Positions 27,390-35,135 of a stretch of 64,000 nucleotides of DNA are shown here, one piece after another. The stretch is from JAPLDB01 sp038230515. GTDB lineage: Bacteria > Bacteroidota > Bacteroidia > AKYH767-A > 2013-40CM-41-45. Within the stretch, counting starts at the first letter, position 1. Every line of letters starts with the position of its first letter. The stretch spans positions 1 to 64,000 of the forward strand of contig JBBRND010000002.1 in assembly GCA_038230515.1 (NCBI GenBank). The letters are read 5' to 3'. The translations under genes and the position numbers were made by a program. Under the pieces are notes generated by a model. The model saw only the letters and a list, made by a program, of their open reading frames with translations. It did no database searches and was not told the DNA's origin.

Positions 27390-28457
27390 ATGAGCAACGA
27401 ACAAGAAGGAGGAATAAAAGTAGGCATAACTTGCGGAGATGTGAACGGCATCGGTCTTGAAATCATCATGAAAACATTTCTCGATAACCGCATGCATCAG
27501 ATATGTACTCCTGTTATCTATGCTGGACAAAAATTAGTTTCTCTTCAACGGAAACTTCTCAATCTAAATGAATTTAATTACCAAACCATCCGCAACAGCA
27601 ACGAAATTATTTTACGGAAGAATAATGTAGCGAGTTGCTGGGAAGATGAAATACCCGTTGAATGGGGAATGGCGACTGAACTCTCGGGCAGATATGCATT
27701 GAGATCGCTTGAAGCGGCTACGAAAGATTTGGCAGACAAAAAGATTGATGTGCTTGTTACCGCGCCCATCAACAAACACAATATTCAAAGTAGCGAGTTT
27801 CAATTTAAAGGTCACACGGAATATCTGGCTGCAAAATTCAACGAGCAAAAATATTTAATGATGTTGGTAAGCGACTCGCTGCGTGTGGCAGTGGCAACAG
27901 GTCATGTACCTGTGCAGGAGGTTTCAAAACATATCAATATTGAAACTATTTTAGCGAGATTGAAAATGATGAACCAAACATTGAAGCGCGACTTCGGAGT
28001 GCGCAAGCCGCGCATTGCTGTGCTTGGTTTAAATCCTCATGCAGGAGATAATGGTTTAATTGGAAAGGAAGAACAGGAACTAATTATTCCCGCAATTAAG
28101 AAAGCGAATGATGAAAATGTTTTTTGTTTCGGTCCGTATTCGGGCGATGGATTTTTTGGTGCAGGTTCTTACAAAAAATTTGATGCCGTGCTTGCCATGT
28201 ATCACGATCAGGGTTTGATTCCTTTTAAGTCCATCAGCTTCTCTTCAGGTGTAAACTTCACTGCCGGGCTTTCTGTTATCCGCACTTCTCCCGATCATGG
28301 CACTGCTTATGATATTGCAGGAAAAGGTCAGGCATCAGAAGAATCGCTTCGCGAAGCAATTTATACTGCCGTTGATATTCTGAGGAAGCGTGAAGATTAT
28401 GATGAGATTAACGCCAAGCCGCTGGAATTTTCGAAACATCACGGAAGAGAGAATTAA
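27390..28457 (+). CDS. pdxA: 4-hydroxythreonine-4-phosphate dehydrogenase PdxA
   Basis: NAD-dependent enzyme of the DXP-dependent pyridoxal phosphate pathway. It starts VGITCGDVNGIGLEI. Metal ligands are visible in FKGHTEYLA near residue 137, LNPHAGDNGLIGKEE near residue 213, and AMYHDQGLIPFK near residue 270. NFTAGLSVIRTSPDHGTAYD closes the active site. 355 residues is normal for Bacteroidota, slightly longer than the E. coli protein. It is probably cotranscribed with pepA. Confidence 0.96.
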   Translation: MSNEQEGGIKVGITCGDVNGIGLEIIMKTFLDNRMHQICTPVIYAGQKLVSLQRKLLNLNEFNYQTIRNSNEIILRKNNVASCWEDEIPVEWGMATELSGRYALRSLEAATKDLADKKIDVLVTAPINKHNIQSSEFQFKGHTEYLAAKFNEQKYLMMLVSDSLRVAVATGHVPVQEVSKHINIETILARLKMMNQTLKRDFGVRKPRIAVLGLNPHAGDNGLIGKEEQELIIPAIKKANDENVFCFGPYSGDGFFGAGSYKKFDAVLAMYHDQGLIPFKSISFSSGVNFTAGLSVIRTSPDHGTAYDIAGKGQASEESLREAIYTAVDILRKREDYDEINAKPLEFSKHHGREN

Positions 28458-28461
28458 AAGA

Positions 28462-28489
28462 ATTTCGGATTGAGGATTTCGGATTAATA
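28462..28489. repeat. Short direct repeat after pdxA
   Basis: ATTTCGGATTGAGG (28462-28475) followed by ATTTCGGATTAATA (28476-28489). It is the same family as 9146-9171. Confidence 0.55.
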
Positions 28490-28541
28490 TCCCGACAAGT
28501 TCTTTGCGTTTATTTTTGTTTTGAACCGCAGTTCTTGCTTC

Positions 28542-28569
28542 TTGTCTCTCTTATGTTTTTTTACTTTTA
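28542..28569 (+). promoter_or_regulatory. Promoter of the DUF5686 gene (TTG, 17 bases, TACTTTTA)
   Basis: TTG at 28542-28544 and TACTTTTA at 28562-28569 fit the -33/-7 pattern except for the last base. The predicted transcript starts a few bases before the GTG at 28578, which supports that start. Confidence 0.55.
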
Positions 28570-28577
28570 TCCCCTGC

Positions 28578-31061
28578 GTGAAAAAAACTCACATACTCTT
28601 TTTTATTTCGTTGCTCATCGTCTGCGCGAACCTTCATGCGCAATCGCTGAAGATTGCGGGAAAGGTGGTTGATGAAAGTACGGGTGAAGTGATTCCGTAT
28701 GCAGTTATCGTACTAAAATCCACACACACCGGAACAAGTGCTGACAGCGTAGGGAATTTTCGCCTCACCATTATCGGAAGGCGCGATACTCTTTTAGTTT
28801 CAGCACTTGGATACATTGCTGATACCATTTCTGTTTCTCCGCTTGCAGATCAGTTGCTCACGGTTCCTCTTTTGCCAAATGCTTTTCATCTGAATGAAGT
28901 TACCGTTCGCATGGGTGAGAATCCTGCGTTTGAAATTCTGCGGAGGGTGATTGCAAATAAATCATTCAACAATCCGGATGAGAAAGATGCGTATGAATAC
29001 GAAGTGTATCATAAAGTGGAATTCGATCTCAACAATTTTACGGATAAAATAAAGCGCAATATCTTTCTGCGCTCCTTCGGTTTTATTTTCGACAACACAG
29101 ATACTACCGCTGACAGCATTCCGTATCTTCCTGTGCTTTTCAATGAATCGCTTTCTGATTTTTATTACCGGAAAAATCCTCCGGTGCTGAAGGAGGTAGT
29201 GAAAGGCAGGCGTGCCGTGGGTTTGAAGGGACCGAAGATTGTTCAGTTTGCGCAGGATATGTATCTCTCTCCGAACATTTACAATAACTATGTTGTCATT
29301 CTTGATAAAAATTTTCCGAGTCCGCTGAATGATAGTTACAAATCGAATTACAAATTCATGCTTCTTGACAGTGGTTTGTTTAACGGCAGCCGCTGTTATC
29401 ACATAAGTTTTCATCCGAAGGTAAAAGCGGATGTGGCATTTAACGGAGAGATGTACATTGAGGACTCTACGTATTCTGTAAAGCAAATTGATCTCTCGTT
29501 CAGCATTGCTGCGAACGTAAACTTTGTGCGCAACTATTGGATAAGGCAGGAGTATGGGCGCGTTGATGGCGGGCACAACATGATTTCTAAAAGCGAAGTG
29601 ATTGCTGATTTCACGGTGGTGGAAAATTCAAAAGAGTTAACGGGTTTTTTTGGACGGAAAACTTCCACGTATAGGAATTACAAAGTGAACATACTTCACG
29701 ATACTAAATTCTACAGCGGATTGGACATGGTGACGTTTGACGACAGTTCTGCAACCCGTTCGGAAAGATACTGGAACGATGTTCGTGGCGACAGTTTGAC
29801 GAGGCAGGAGCGCGGAGTGTTCGCGATGATTGATACACTTGACAAAACTCCCAAGTTTGTTTTGCTGAAAAACTCTGTGAATGCAATTACTACAGGTTGG
29901 ATTCCTTTCGGGCAACTGGACATCGGAGATTTTTATTCTTTCTATAGCTATAACAGGGTTGAGCATGATCGCCTCAAATTCGGATTGCGCGGACGGAATC
30001 TTATCAATGAAAGAATGAATTTCAAAACGTATCTTGCTTATGGGTTTGGTGACAAGCGGACAAAATATCTTGCTGAGGCATCGTTTATCCTTAGTCGCCA
30101 TCAGAGCGAGCGCAACATTATTGGAGCAAGTACGCGCTTTGATGCGGTGCAGCCGGGAAGAAGTTCGAACACGCTTTCTCTCGACAATATTTTTACTTCG
30201 TTTATCAGCACTGCTCCGGTGGTTTACAGAAGTTTGGTGAATGAATCGGAGGGTTGGTTTGAACGGCAATGGTTCACTGGTTTCTCTACGCGCATTGGTA
30301 TGAGGCAATCGAGGTGGCAGCCGTTTGGTGATTATAGTTACACCGCGATTAATGACCGTTCAGTCATTGATACTGTTCCGTCTTACACGATGGCGGGAGT
30401 GGAGTTTTCTGCGCGCTTTGCATTTGGTGAAAGAAATCTGTCTGCTAAGTTTGGTGAGGATTTGGAGGGATTGTTTTTTCCGAAGTATCCTGTTATCAGT
30501 TTTAATTATATGCGGGGAATAAAAAATTTGATGAATGGAGAATTTGATGCTGATAAAATAAAATTGAGGATCGAAGAAAAACTGCGCACAAAAAAACTCG
30601 GTTATACGTTGCTACGGCTTGAAGGTGGAAAAACATGGGGCACGCTTCCGTGGATGTTTCTTGAAACTCCTGCTGCGAACCAGATTGTGATTAATGATGA
30701 AACGGCTTTTAACCTGATGAATTACCTGGAGTTTGTGAGCGATCAATATGCAAGTGCTATGATTGAACAACATTTTGAGGGGTTGCTCTTTAACCGCATT
30801 CCGGGGATTAAAAAACTGAAGTGGCGTGAGTTTATTTTTGCAAAGGGTTATGCGGGAACACTTAGCGCTGCCAATAACCAGCGCAGTTATTTATTTCCGG
30901 CAGGGGTGGGTGCGCTGAAAGAGCCGTATACAGAAGTTGGCTTCGGGATTGAAAATATTTTTAAGATTTCGAGGATTGATTTTTCGTGGCGGCTGAACTA
31001 CACGGGCAAGCCGGATGTGTATTACTTTCTTGTGAAACCTTCTTTTCAGTTTAAGTTTTGA
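28578..31061 (+). CDS. DUF5686 / carboxypeptidase-regulatory-like outer-membrane protein
   Basis: 827 residues from a GTG start that gives a proper signal peptide (MKKTHILFFISLLIVCANLHA, the last residue being the cleavage side). An in-frame ATG 57 bases upstream would prepend a second hydrophobic segment and lies before the promoter. Residues about 25-105 form a carboxypeptidase D regulatory-like beta-sandwich (KIAGKVVDESTGEVIPYAVI). The rest is a long DUF5686 region that ends in beta strands and a terminal aromatic (FLVKPSFQFKF), as in outer-membrane barrels. The function of DUF5686 is unknown. It resembles the TonB-dependent transporter layout but lacks a plug domain. Confidence 0.85.
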   Translation: MKKTHILFFISLLIVCANLHAQSLKIAGKVVDESTGEVIPYAVIVLKSTHTGTSADSVGNFRLTIIGRRDTLLVSALGYIADTISVSPLADQLLTVPLLPNAFHLNEVTVRMGENPAFEILRRVIANKSFNNPDEKDAYEYEVYHKVEFDLNNFTDKIKRNIFLRSFGFIFDNTDTTADSIPYLPVLFNESLSDFYYRKNPPVLKEVVKGRRAVGLKGPKIVQFAQDMYLSPNIYNNYVVILDKNFPSPLNDSYKSNYKFMLLDSGLFNGSRCYHISFHPKVKADVAFNGEMYIEDSTYSVKQIDLSFSIAANVNFVRNYWIRQEYGRVDGGHNMISKSEVIADFTVVENSKELTGFFGRKTSTYRNYKVNILHDTKFYSGLDMVTFDDSSATRSERYWNDVRGDSLTRQERGVFAMIDTLDKTPKFVLLKNSVNAITTGWIPFGQLDIGDFYSFYSYNRVEHDRLKFGLRGRNLINERMNFKTYLAYGFGDKRTKYLAEASFILSRHQSERNIIGASTRFDAVQPGRSSNTLSLDNIFTSFISTAPVVYRSLVNESEGWFERQWFTGFSTRIGMRQSRWQPFGDYSYTAINDRSVIDTVPSYTMAGVEFSARFAFGERNLSAKFGEDLEGLFFPKYPVISFNYMRGIKNLMNGEFDADKIKLRIEEKLRTKKLGYTLLRLEGGKTWGTLPWMFLETPAANQIVINDETAFNLMNYLEFVSDQYASAMIEQHFEGLLFNRIPGIKKLKWREFIFAKGYAGTLSAANNQRSYLFPAGVGALKEPYTEVGFGIENIFKISRIDFSWRLNYTGKPDVYYFLVKPSFQFKF

Positions 31062-31065
31062 GGTT

Positions 31066-31093
31066 GGGGGTTTGGGTAATTGGGGGATTAGGG
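31066..31093 (+). other. G-quadruplex motif just past the DUF5686 stop
   Basis: Four runs of at least three G (31066-31070, 31074-31076, 31082-31086, 31091-31093) are separated by loops of 3, 5 and 4 bases, which satisfies the canonical quadruplex pattern. It starts 4 bases after the stop codon on the transcribed sense strand, so it could fold in the mRNA 3' end. Another GGGAGGG lies close by at 31109-31115. Confidence 0.6.
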
Positions 31094-31223
31094 TAATTGA
31101 GGTAAAGAGGGAGGGTATCTTCTTTGTGCAGCTTGTGAGGGTTTAAGAAATGAGAGGAAGATTGAAAAAAACCTGTGCAGGATGGTTAATTCATCGCCAG
31201 ACTAGCTATTTTTTATTTAGTAG

Positions 31224-31412
31224 TTGATAAAAATCAGGTAGAATAAATTAAAATTTGAGTATGATAAACAAAAAATATATGCTTATTACTTAAAATTAAA
31301 AGTGTATTGATAGATATTTTGATACGATAAGACAAAATGATAGTAGAATAAATCATAATTTACCGCTGATAAGACAAAAATCAATGTTACTAAATAAAAA
31401 TATAGGATGAAC
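31224..31412 (-). repeat. Left array: nine degenerate 21-nt repeats, inverted relative to the right array
   Basis: Unit ends fall at 31244, 31265, 31286, 31307, 31328, 31349, 31370, 31391 and 31412, an exact 21-base period. Each unit has an A-rich first half and mostly ends in TGAT, GAAT or TTAT. Individual units match the complement of the right array: AAAAATCAGGTAGAAT (31229-31244) differs at one base from the complement of 31692-31707, and 31251-31265 differs at one base from the complement of 31713-31727. Later units are badly worn. Confidence 0.8.
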
Positions 31413-31442
31413 CATAATATATATTACATTTTTTAAGACACT

Positions 31443-31733
31443 CTATCCAGTTTTTTGCTTATCCTACTCAGTTTTTTGTCCATCCTACTCAGTTTTTAGC
31501 TCATCCTACCCAGTTTTTTGTCCATCCTACTCAGTTTTTAGCTCATCCTACCCAGTTTTTTGTTTATCCTACTCAGTTTTTTTCATATCCTACCTGATTT
31601 TTTGCTTATCTTACTCAGTTTTTTGCTCATCCTACCCAAATTCTAATTTATCCTACCTAAATTTTCGCTTACTCTACCCAAATTTTTAATTATTCCACCT
31701 GATTTTTTGCTCATCATACTCAAACTTTGGCAT
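31443..31733 (+). repeat. Right array: thirteen 21-nt repeats plus a partial first unit
   Basis: After a partial unit at 31443-31460, full units begin at 31461 and every 21 bases to 31713. The core is ATCCTACTCAG or ATCCTACCCAG followed by a T-tract of five to seven bases. The central units are nearly identical and alternate between CTCAG and CCCAG forms. The last five degrade. There are no unique spacers and no start-to-stop reading frame. The 21-base period equals two helical turns, so the T-tracts lie on one face of the DNA. Confidence 0.9.
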
Positions 31734-31940
31734 ACATTTTATTTAGGTGCTGGCAAGTCTTCGGGAGTCGGTTTGTGCGGGGGCTAGAACAATAATTAGA
31801 GTAAGAAACGAAATGCCAGGTGAAAGGTACACGGGCAGGCGGACAACACAAGCCGGCACATGACTTTCCGGAATGTTCGGGGTAATAAAATAGTTGCTTC
31901 CCTACCCAACCTTTCTTCGTTTTCATGCGTGCAGGTATAA
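31734..31940. other. Intergenic flank of the 21-nt array, more GC-rich, no recognised gene
   Basis: The base composition changes abruptly from AT-rich repeat to mixed sequence rich in GGC and GGG. Open frames of 68-70 codons exist on the minus strand but show no start signals, domain or hydrophobic pattern. Their Cys/Pro/Ser-rich composition looks like chance translation. It may be part of the same repetitive element as the arrays or an untranslated RNA; neither can be shown here. Confidence 0.3.
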
Positions 31941-31967
31941 TTGAGTAGTGTTTTATTTGTACCTTTC
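31941..31967 (+). promoter_or_regulatory. Possible promoter of the sigma factor operon
   Basis: TTG at 31941-31943 and TACCTTTC at 31960-31967 with 16-base spacing are a weak match to TTG/TAnnTTTG. The transcript would start at or just before the ATG at 31974, so this would be a nearly leaderless mRNA. Confidence 0.3.
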
Positions 31968-31973
31968 CCCTTT

Positions 31974-32534
31974 ATGAATATTGAGCTTGACCTCATAACT
32001 GCGTGCATAAGGCGCGAGCGAAAGGCCGAATATGATCTTTATCGGCTAACGTATGCTTACCTTATGGGTATCTGCTTCCGTTATGTGAATTCGCGGGACG
32101 AGGCAAAGCAACTGCTCAATATTGGGTTTATGAAAATACTTTACAATCTCGATAAATACAAGCCGGAAATTCCTTTTAAGACCTGGGCAAGAAAAGTGAT
32201 GATTAATGTGCTGATTGATGAATACAGGAAAGAAAAAAGGCATCATGAAGTGATTGAGTACGTAGAAGAATATTATGAAACAAATGATTACTCAGAATTG
32301 AATGAGGCATTGGTAAAAATGAACGTTGACGAAATACATGCGATGATTAAAAAGCTTCCGAACGTGAGCCAGAAGGTTTTTAACCTGTATGCGATTGATG
32401 GATACGGCCATAAAGAGATTTCAGAGATGCTGAATATGTCTGAAGGAACTTCGAAATGGCATTTGAATTTTTCACGAACCAAGTTGAAGGAAATGATTAG
32501 AAAATTTATTTCACCTCTAAGAAAAGCAGTATGA
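31974..32534 (+). CDS. ECF-type RNA polymerase sigma factor
   Basis: 186 residues, cytoplasmic. Region 2 spans about residues 8-85 (AEYDLYRLTYAYLMGICFRY, then FMKILYNLDKYKPEIPFKTW). Region 4 spans about residues 118-175 (LPNVSQKVFNLYAIDGYGHK then EISEMLNMSEGTSKWHL, a helix-turn-helix). Linker and size fit extracytoplasmic-function sigma factors of Bacteroidota. The ATG at 31974 gives the usual N-terminus; the TTG at 31941 belongs to the possible promoter. The stop overlaps the next gene's start by 4 bases, the normal arrangement for a sigma/anti-sigma pair. Confidence 0.93.
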   Translation: MNIELDLITACIRRERKAEYDLYRLTYAYLMGICFRYVNSRDEAKQLLNIGFMKILYNLDKYKPEIPFKTWARKVMINVLIDEYRKEKRHHEVIEYVEEYYETNDYSELNEALVKMNVDEIHAMIKKLPNVSQKVFNLYAIDGYGHKEISEMLNMSEGTSKWHLNFSRTKLKEMIRKFISPLRKAV

Positions 32535-33892
32535 ATAAAGAGTCAAATAAATTTGATGAGATTGTAAGGGAACGGTTTTCTTCGAAAGATTTTCCATTTG
32601 ATGAGGAGAACTGGGAACAGGCGGAGCAGGCGATAGATCTTAAAAGGAAAAAGGAAAAGCAACGCAGGGTAGCGCTGATTTTTGTTTTGGGTATGTGTGC
32701 AGGTATAGCCATCATGCTTCCTTTTGTGAAGTATGAAGTTAAAAACAATAACATTTCTGAAATCGCCCAAACCAATGAAATTGCAAAGCCGTCATCGGTT
32801 AACAAATACAATCTTGTTGAAAGTAAAAGCATCATTCAAGAAAAAAATATTTCAGGCAGCGTGAAACGGGCTTCCGTTGAAACCCAATTTAAGTTAGCTC
32901 CAACTTCAACTACCGAAGAAAAGATTTTCGCTCCTGCTCATCGTCCTTCAATTTCAAAAACTACTGAACAGAAAACGGGCGGGAATAAAAATGAATCTGC
33001 TGTTGCATCTGATACGACTAACTTATCCGGTAATTCAAGTAGCAACACAATGGGCAACATTAAAGCTGAACTTGTAATTGAGAATAATATGATAAAGGAT
33101 ACAAGTGTCATTCATGAAAATGGGGGAAGTAAAACTGATGCTGTTGATGGAGGCAAAACAGAAACTTCCCAGCCCACTATCACTGAAGTTGCGAGCGTGG
33201 TGAAGGATTCTTCTGTAACCGATGCGAAGAGTAGTTCTACTGAAACGCAGCAGGGCACAAAACCTTCAGCAACTAAAATTCTTTTCTCTGTTGATGCAGG
33301 AACAAATTATATTTTCGGTTGGAATAATGGCAGTTCAATAGAAGGAAGGGGATTTAATCCTGTTCTCGGAATAGGGGCTACCCGTTTCCTAAATGCAAAG
33401 TGGGCGCTTTATACAGGCGTTCAGTATGCCAGCGTAATAAATCTAAGCAGCAGCAAAAAAACATTTACAACGTTATTGCCAGACTTTGGTGAAAGCACTG
33501 TGGATACTACAATCTCTACCAGATGGATTCACTATGCACTTGTTCCTGTTTTTGTACAATATCACTTCAACAGTAAAAACTCAATAGAGATTGGTGGATC
33601 GGTATCGTATCTTCTCACTACAACCAATGATCTGACCACCAACAAACATTCTGATTTCAGAAATGCTGAGCATTCGAAGATAACAACCTATGGATATGTG
33701 CAAGGATTCAATCCATGGAATGCTTCGCTTGCTATCGGATACACAAGAAGGATTACAAACAGGTTTAACATTTCAGCGGAGGGACATTATGGTTTACTTG
33801 ACATCAAAGACGATTCATTTTTTTCAAGTCGAACATTTGAGCGAAGCACAGGTATAAAACTTTTGATCTCGTATTATATTTTTAATTATTGA
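32531..33892 (+). CDS. Putative dual-membrane-spanning anti-sigma factor with outer-membrane beta-barrel
   Basis: 453 residues in one continuous frame. Residues 1-46 are a short acidic/basic cytoplasmic part with DFPFDEENWEQAEQAID, a plausible sigma-binding segment. Residues 47-66 (VALIFVLGMCAGIAIMLPFV) are one inner-membrane helix. Residues about 70-245 are a low-complexity Ser/Thr/Lys/Glu linker long enough to cross the periplasm. Residues about 246-453 are an outer-membrane beta-barrel (FSVDAGTNYIFGW, ending LLISYYIFNY). From memory, this layout matches the Dma anti-sigma factors described in Bacteroides. The overlap with the sigma gene supports a signalling pair. Confidence 0.75.
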   Translation: MNKESNKFDEIVRERFSSKDFPFDEENWEQAEQAIDLKRKKEKQRRVALIFVLGMCAGIAIMLPFVKYEVKNNNISEIAQTNEIAKPSSVNKYNLVESKSIIQEKNISGSVKRASVETQFKLAPTSTTEEKIFAPAHRPSISKTTEQKTGGNKNESAVASDTTNLSGNSSSNTMGNIKAELVIENNMIKDTSVIHENGGSKTDAVDGGKTETSQPTITEVASVVKDSSVTDAKSSSTETQQGTKPSATKILFSVDAGTNYIFGWNNGSSIEGRGFNPVLGIGATRFLNAKWALYTGVQYASVINLSSSKKTFTTLLPDFGESTVDTTISTRWIHYALVPVFVQYHFNSKNSIEIGGSVSYLLTTTNDLTTNKHSDFRNAEHSKITTYGYVQGFNPWNASLAIGYTRRITNRFNISAEGHYGLLDIKDDSFFSSRTFERSTGIKLLISYYIFNY

Positions 33893-33897
33893 TTTTC

Positions 33898-35007
33898 ATG
33901 AAAAACAGGTTCCTCTTTTTTCTTTTTGCAATTGTAGGTTGCGCAGTTGTTTCCTGTAAAAAGGATTACCCTGCCCCTTCATCATCCGAACCTGAATTTA
34001 CTTTTAAGGGAACTGTTGACGGAAATGCGGTGAACCTTCAGTCAGGAGTGAACAGTTACTATATGTTCACTTTTTATTCGCTGGATGGAAACGGTGCATA
34101 CGATTTCGCTGGAGAACTGAAGGATAAAAACTGTTCTTCCAACTGTGCGAACTCACTGAAAATTTCTATCAAAGATTATCGCCCTTACGCTGGTAATCCA
34201 ACGTCAATTGATACTTCAATAGTTCGCGGTTATTATTCTTTTGCAACGCCATCAGGCACGCCAACAAAATATTACGTAACTTTTTCTGATACTTTATATC
34301 ATGCAACTGCACAAACTTATCAATGGGAATTTGGCGATGGAACTACATCCAATCAGCACAATCCGGCTCATTTGTATTTACATCCCGGAGTTTACAATGT
34401 TAAGCTGACAATAAATACAGGAGTTTGCCTCGCGTATTTAAGTAATGATATTGTTCTCGGTCAATCAGGAAATGCTTTTTCGGTTCCGTTCTATCAAAGT
34501 TTTGCTACGGGAACCACGATACATTATGGAGGAAGCATCAGTGGAGTTCACCCTGTAATATGGATTGTTGATTTTGGCGATGGCTCGAGCACCACAGGCA
34601 CCGGCTGGTCGCATACGTATGCCAATGAAGGATTTTATAATGCATCTCTGTCCGTCACGGATGCAACAGGATATACCGCAGTGAAGCATATAAATGCCGA
34701 AACGCAAAACGAAGTGCTTTGCCGAAATGATTTTAATTTAACTGATACTATTATTGCTGTGAATCCCGGAAATTTCTCTGATGTTACAATAGAATGGAAG
34801 GATGCGAATGGCAATCTTTTTACATCTGTAAATGACAGTCAGCCGTCAACAAGCATGTTTAAAATAATTTCAGTTGAAAATTTTCTGGCTAATTCAATCG
34901 GGCAGCCGACAAAGAAAATAAAAGCAAAAATTTCCTGCGCTCTTTTTAATGGTACTACACGCATTGTTCTTACAGGCGATGTAGCGTTTTCAGTAGCCCA
35001 TCTCTGA
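33898..35007 (+). CDS. PKD-domain lipoprotein
   Basis: 369 residues. The start at 33898 gives a clean lipoprotein signal (RFLFFLFAIVGCAVVSC) with the lipidated Cys at residue 20, followed by KKDYP. PKD-like domains lie at about residues 135-175 (YQWEFGDGTTSNQHNPAHLY) and 215-260 (WIVDFGDGSSTTGTGWSHTY). The remaining parts are beta-rich and unassigned. It begins 5 bases after the anti-sigma gene, so it is in the same operon and may be an extracytoplasmic partner of that barrel. That role is inference from context. Confidence 0.85.
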   Translation: MKNRFLFFLFAIVGCAVVSCKKDYPAPSSSEPEFTFKGTVDGNAVNLQSGVNSYYMFTFYSLDGNGAYDFAGELKDKNCSSNCANSLKISIKDYRPYAGNPTSIDTSIVRGYYSFATPSGTPTKYYVTFSDTLYHATAQTYQWEFGDGTTSNQHNPAHLYLHPGVYNVKLTINTGVCLAYLSNDIVLGQSGNAFSVPFYQSFATGTTIHYGGSISGVHPVIWIVDFGDGSSTTGTGWSHTYANEGFYNASLSVTDATGYTAVKHINAETQNEVLCRNDFNLTDTIIAVNPGNFSDVTIEWKDANGNLFTSVNDSQPSTSMFKIISVENFLANSIGQPTKKIKAKISCALFNGTTRIVLTGDVAFSVAHL

Positions 35008-35135
35008 AACGCAACATTTAAAGTACTTCTGCGGCTTTCGCATTTTTTTTTCTTTCCACACCCAACCATTGCCTGTCTTTCTCCGTGATGGTTTGTATAA
35101 GGCAATTCATAAGAAACATTTTAAAAAAAATCAGT

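Noticed and set aside
28962..30308. Two long antisense frames inside the DUF5686 gene
   Set aside because: Basic, low-complexity translations with no start signals; the sense frame has a signal peptide and a conserved domain.
31443..31733. CRISPR array
   Set aside because: Units are contiguous 21-mers with no variable spacers and no cas genes nearby.
31720..32008. Small minus-strand proteins of 68-70 residues upstream of the sigma gene
   Set aside because: Overlapping frames rich in Cys/Pro/Ser, no promoter or hydrophobic pattern, partly inside the repeat array and sigma gene.
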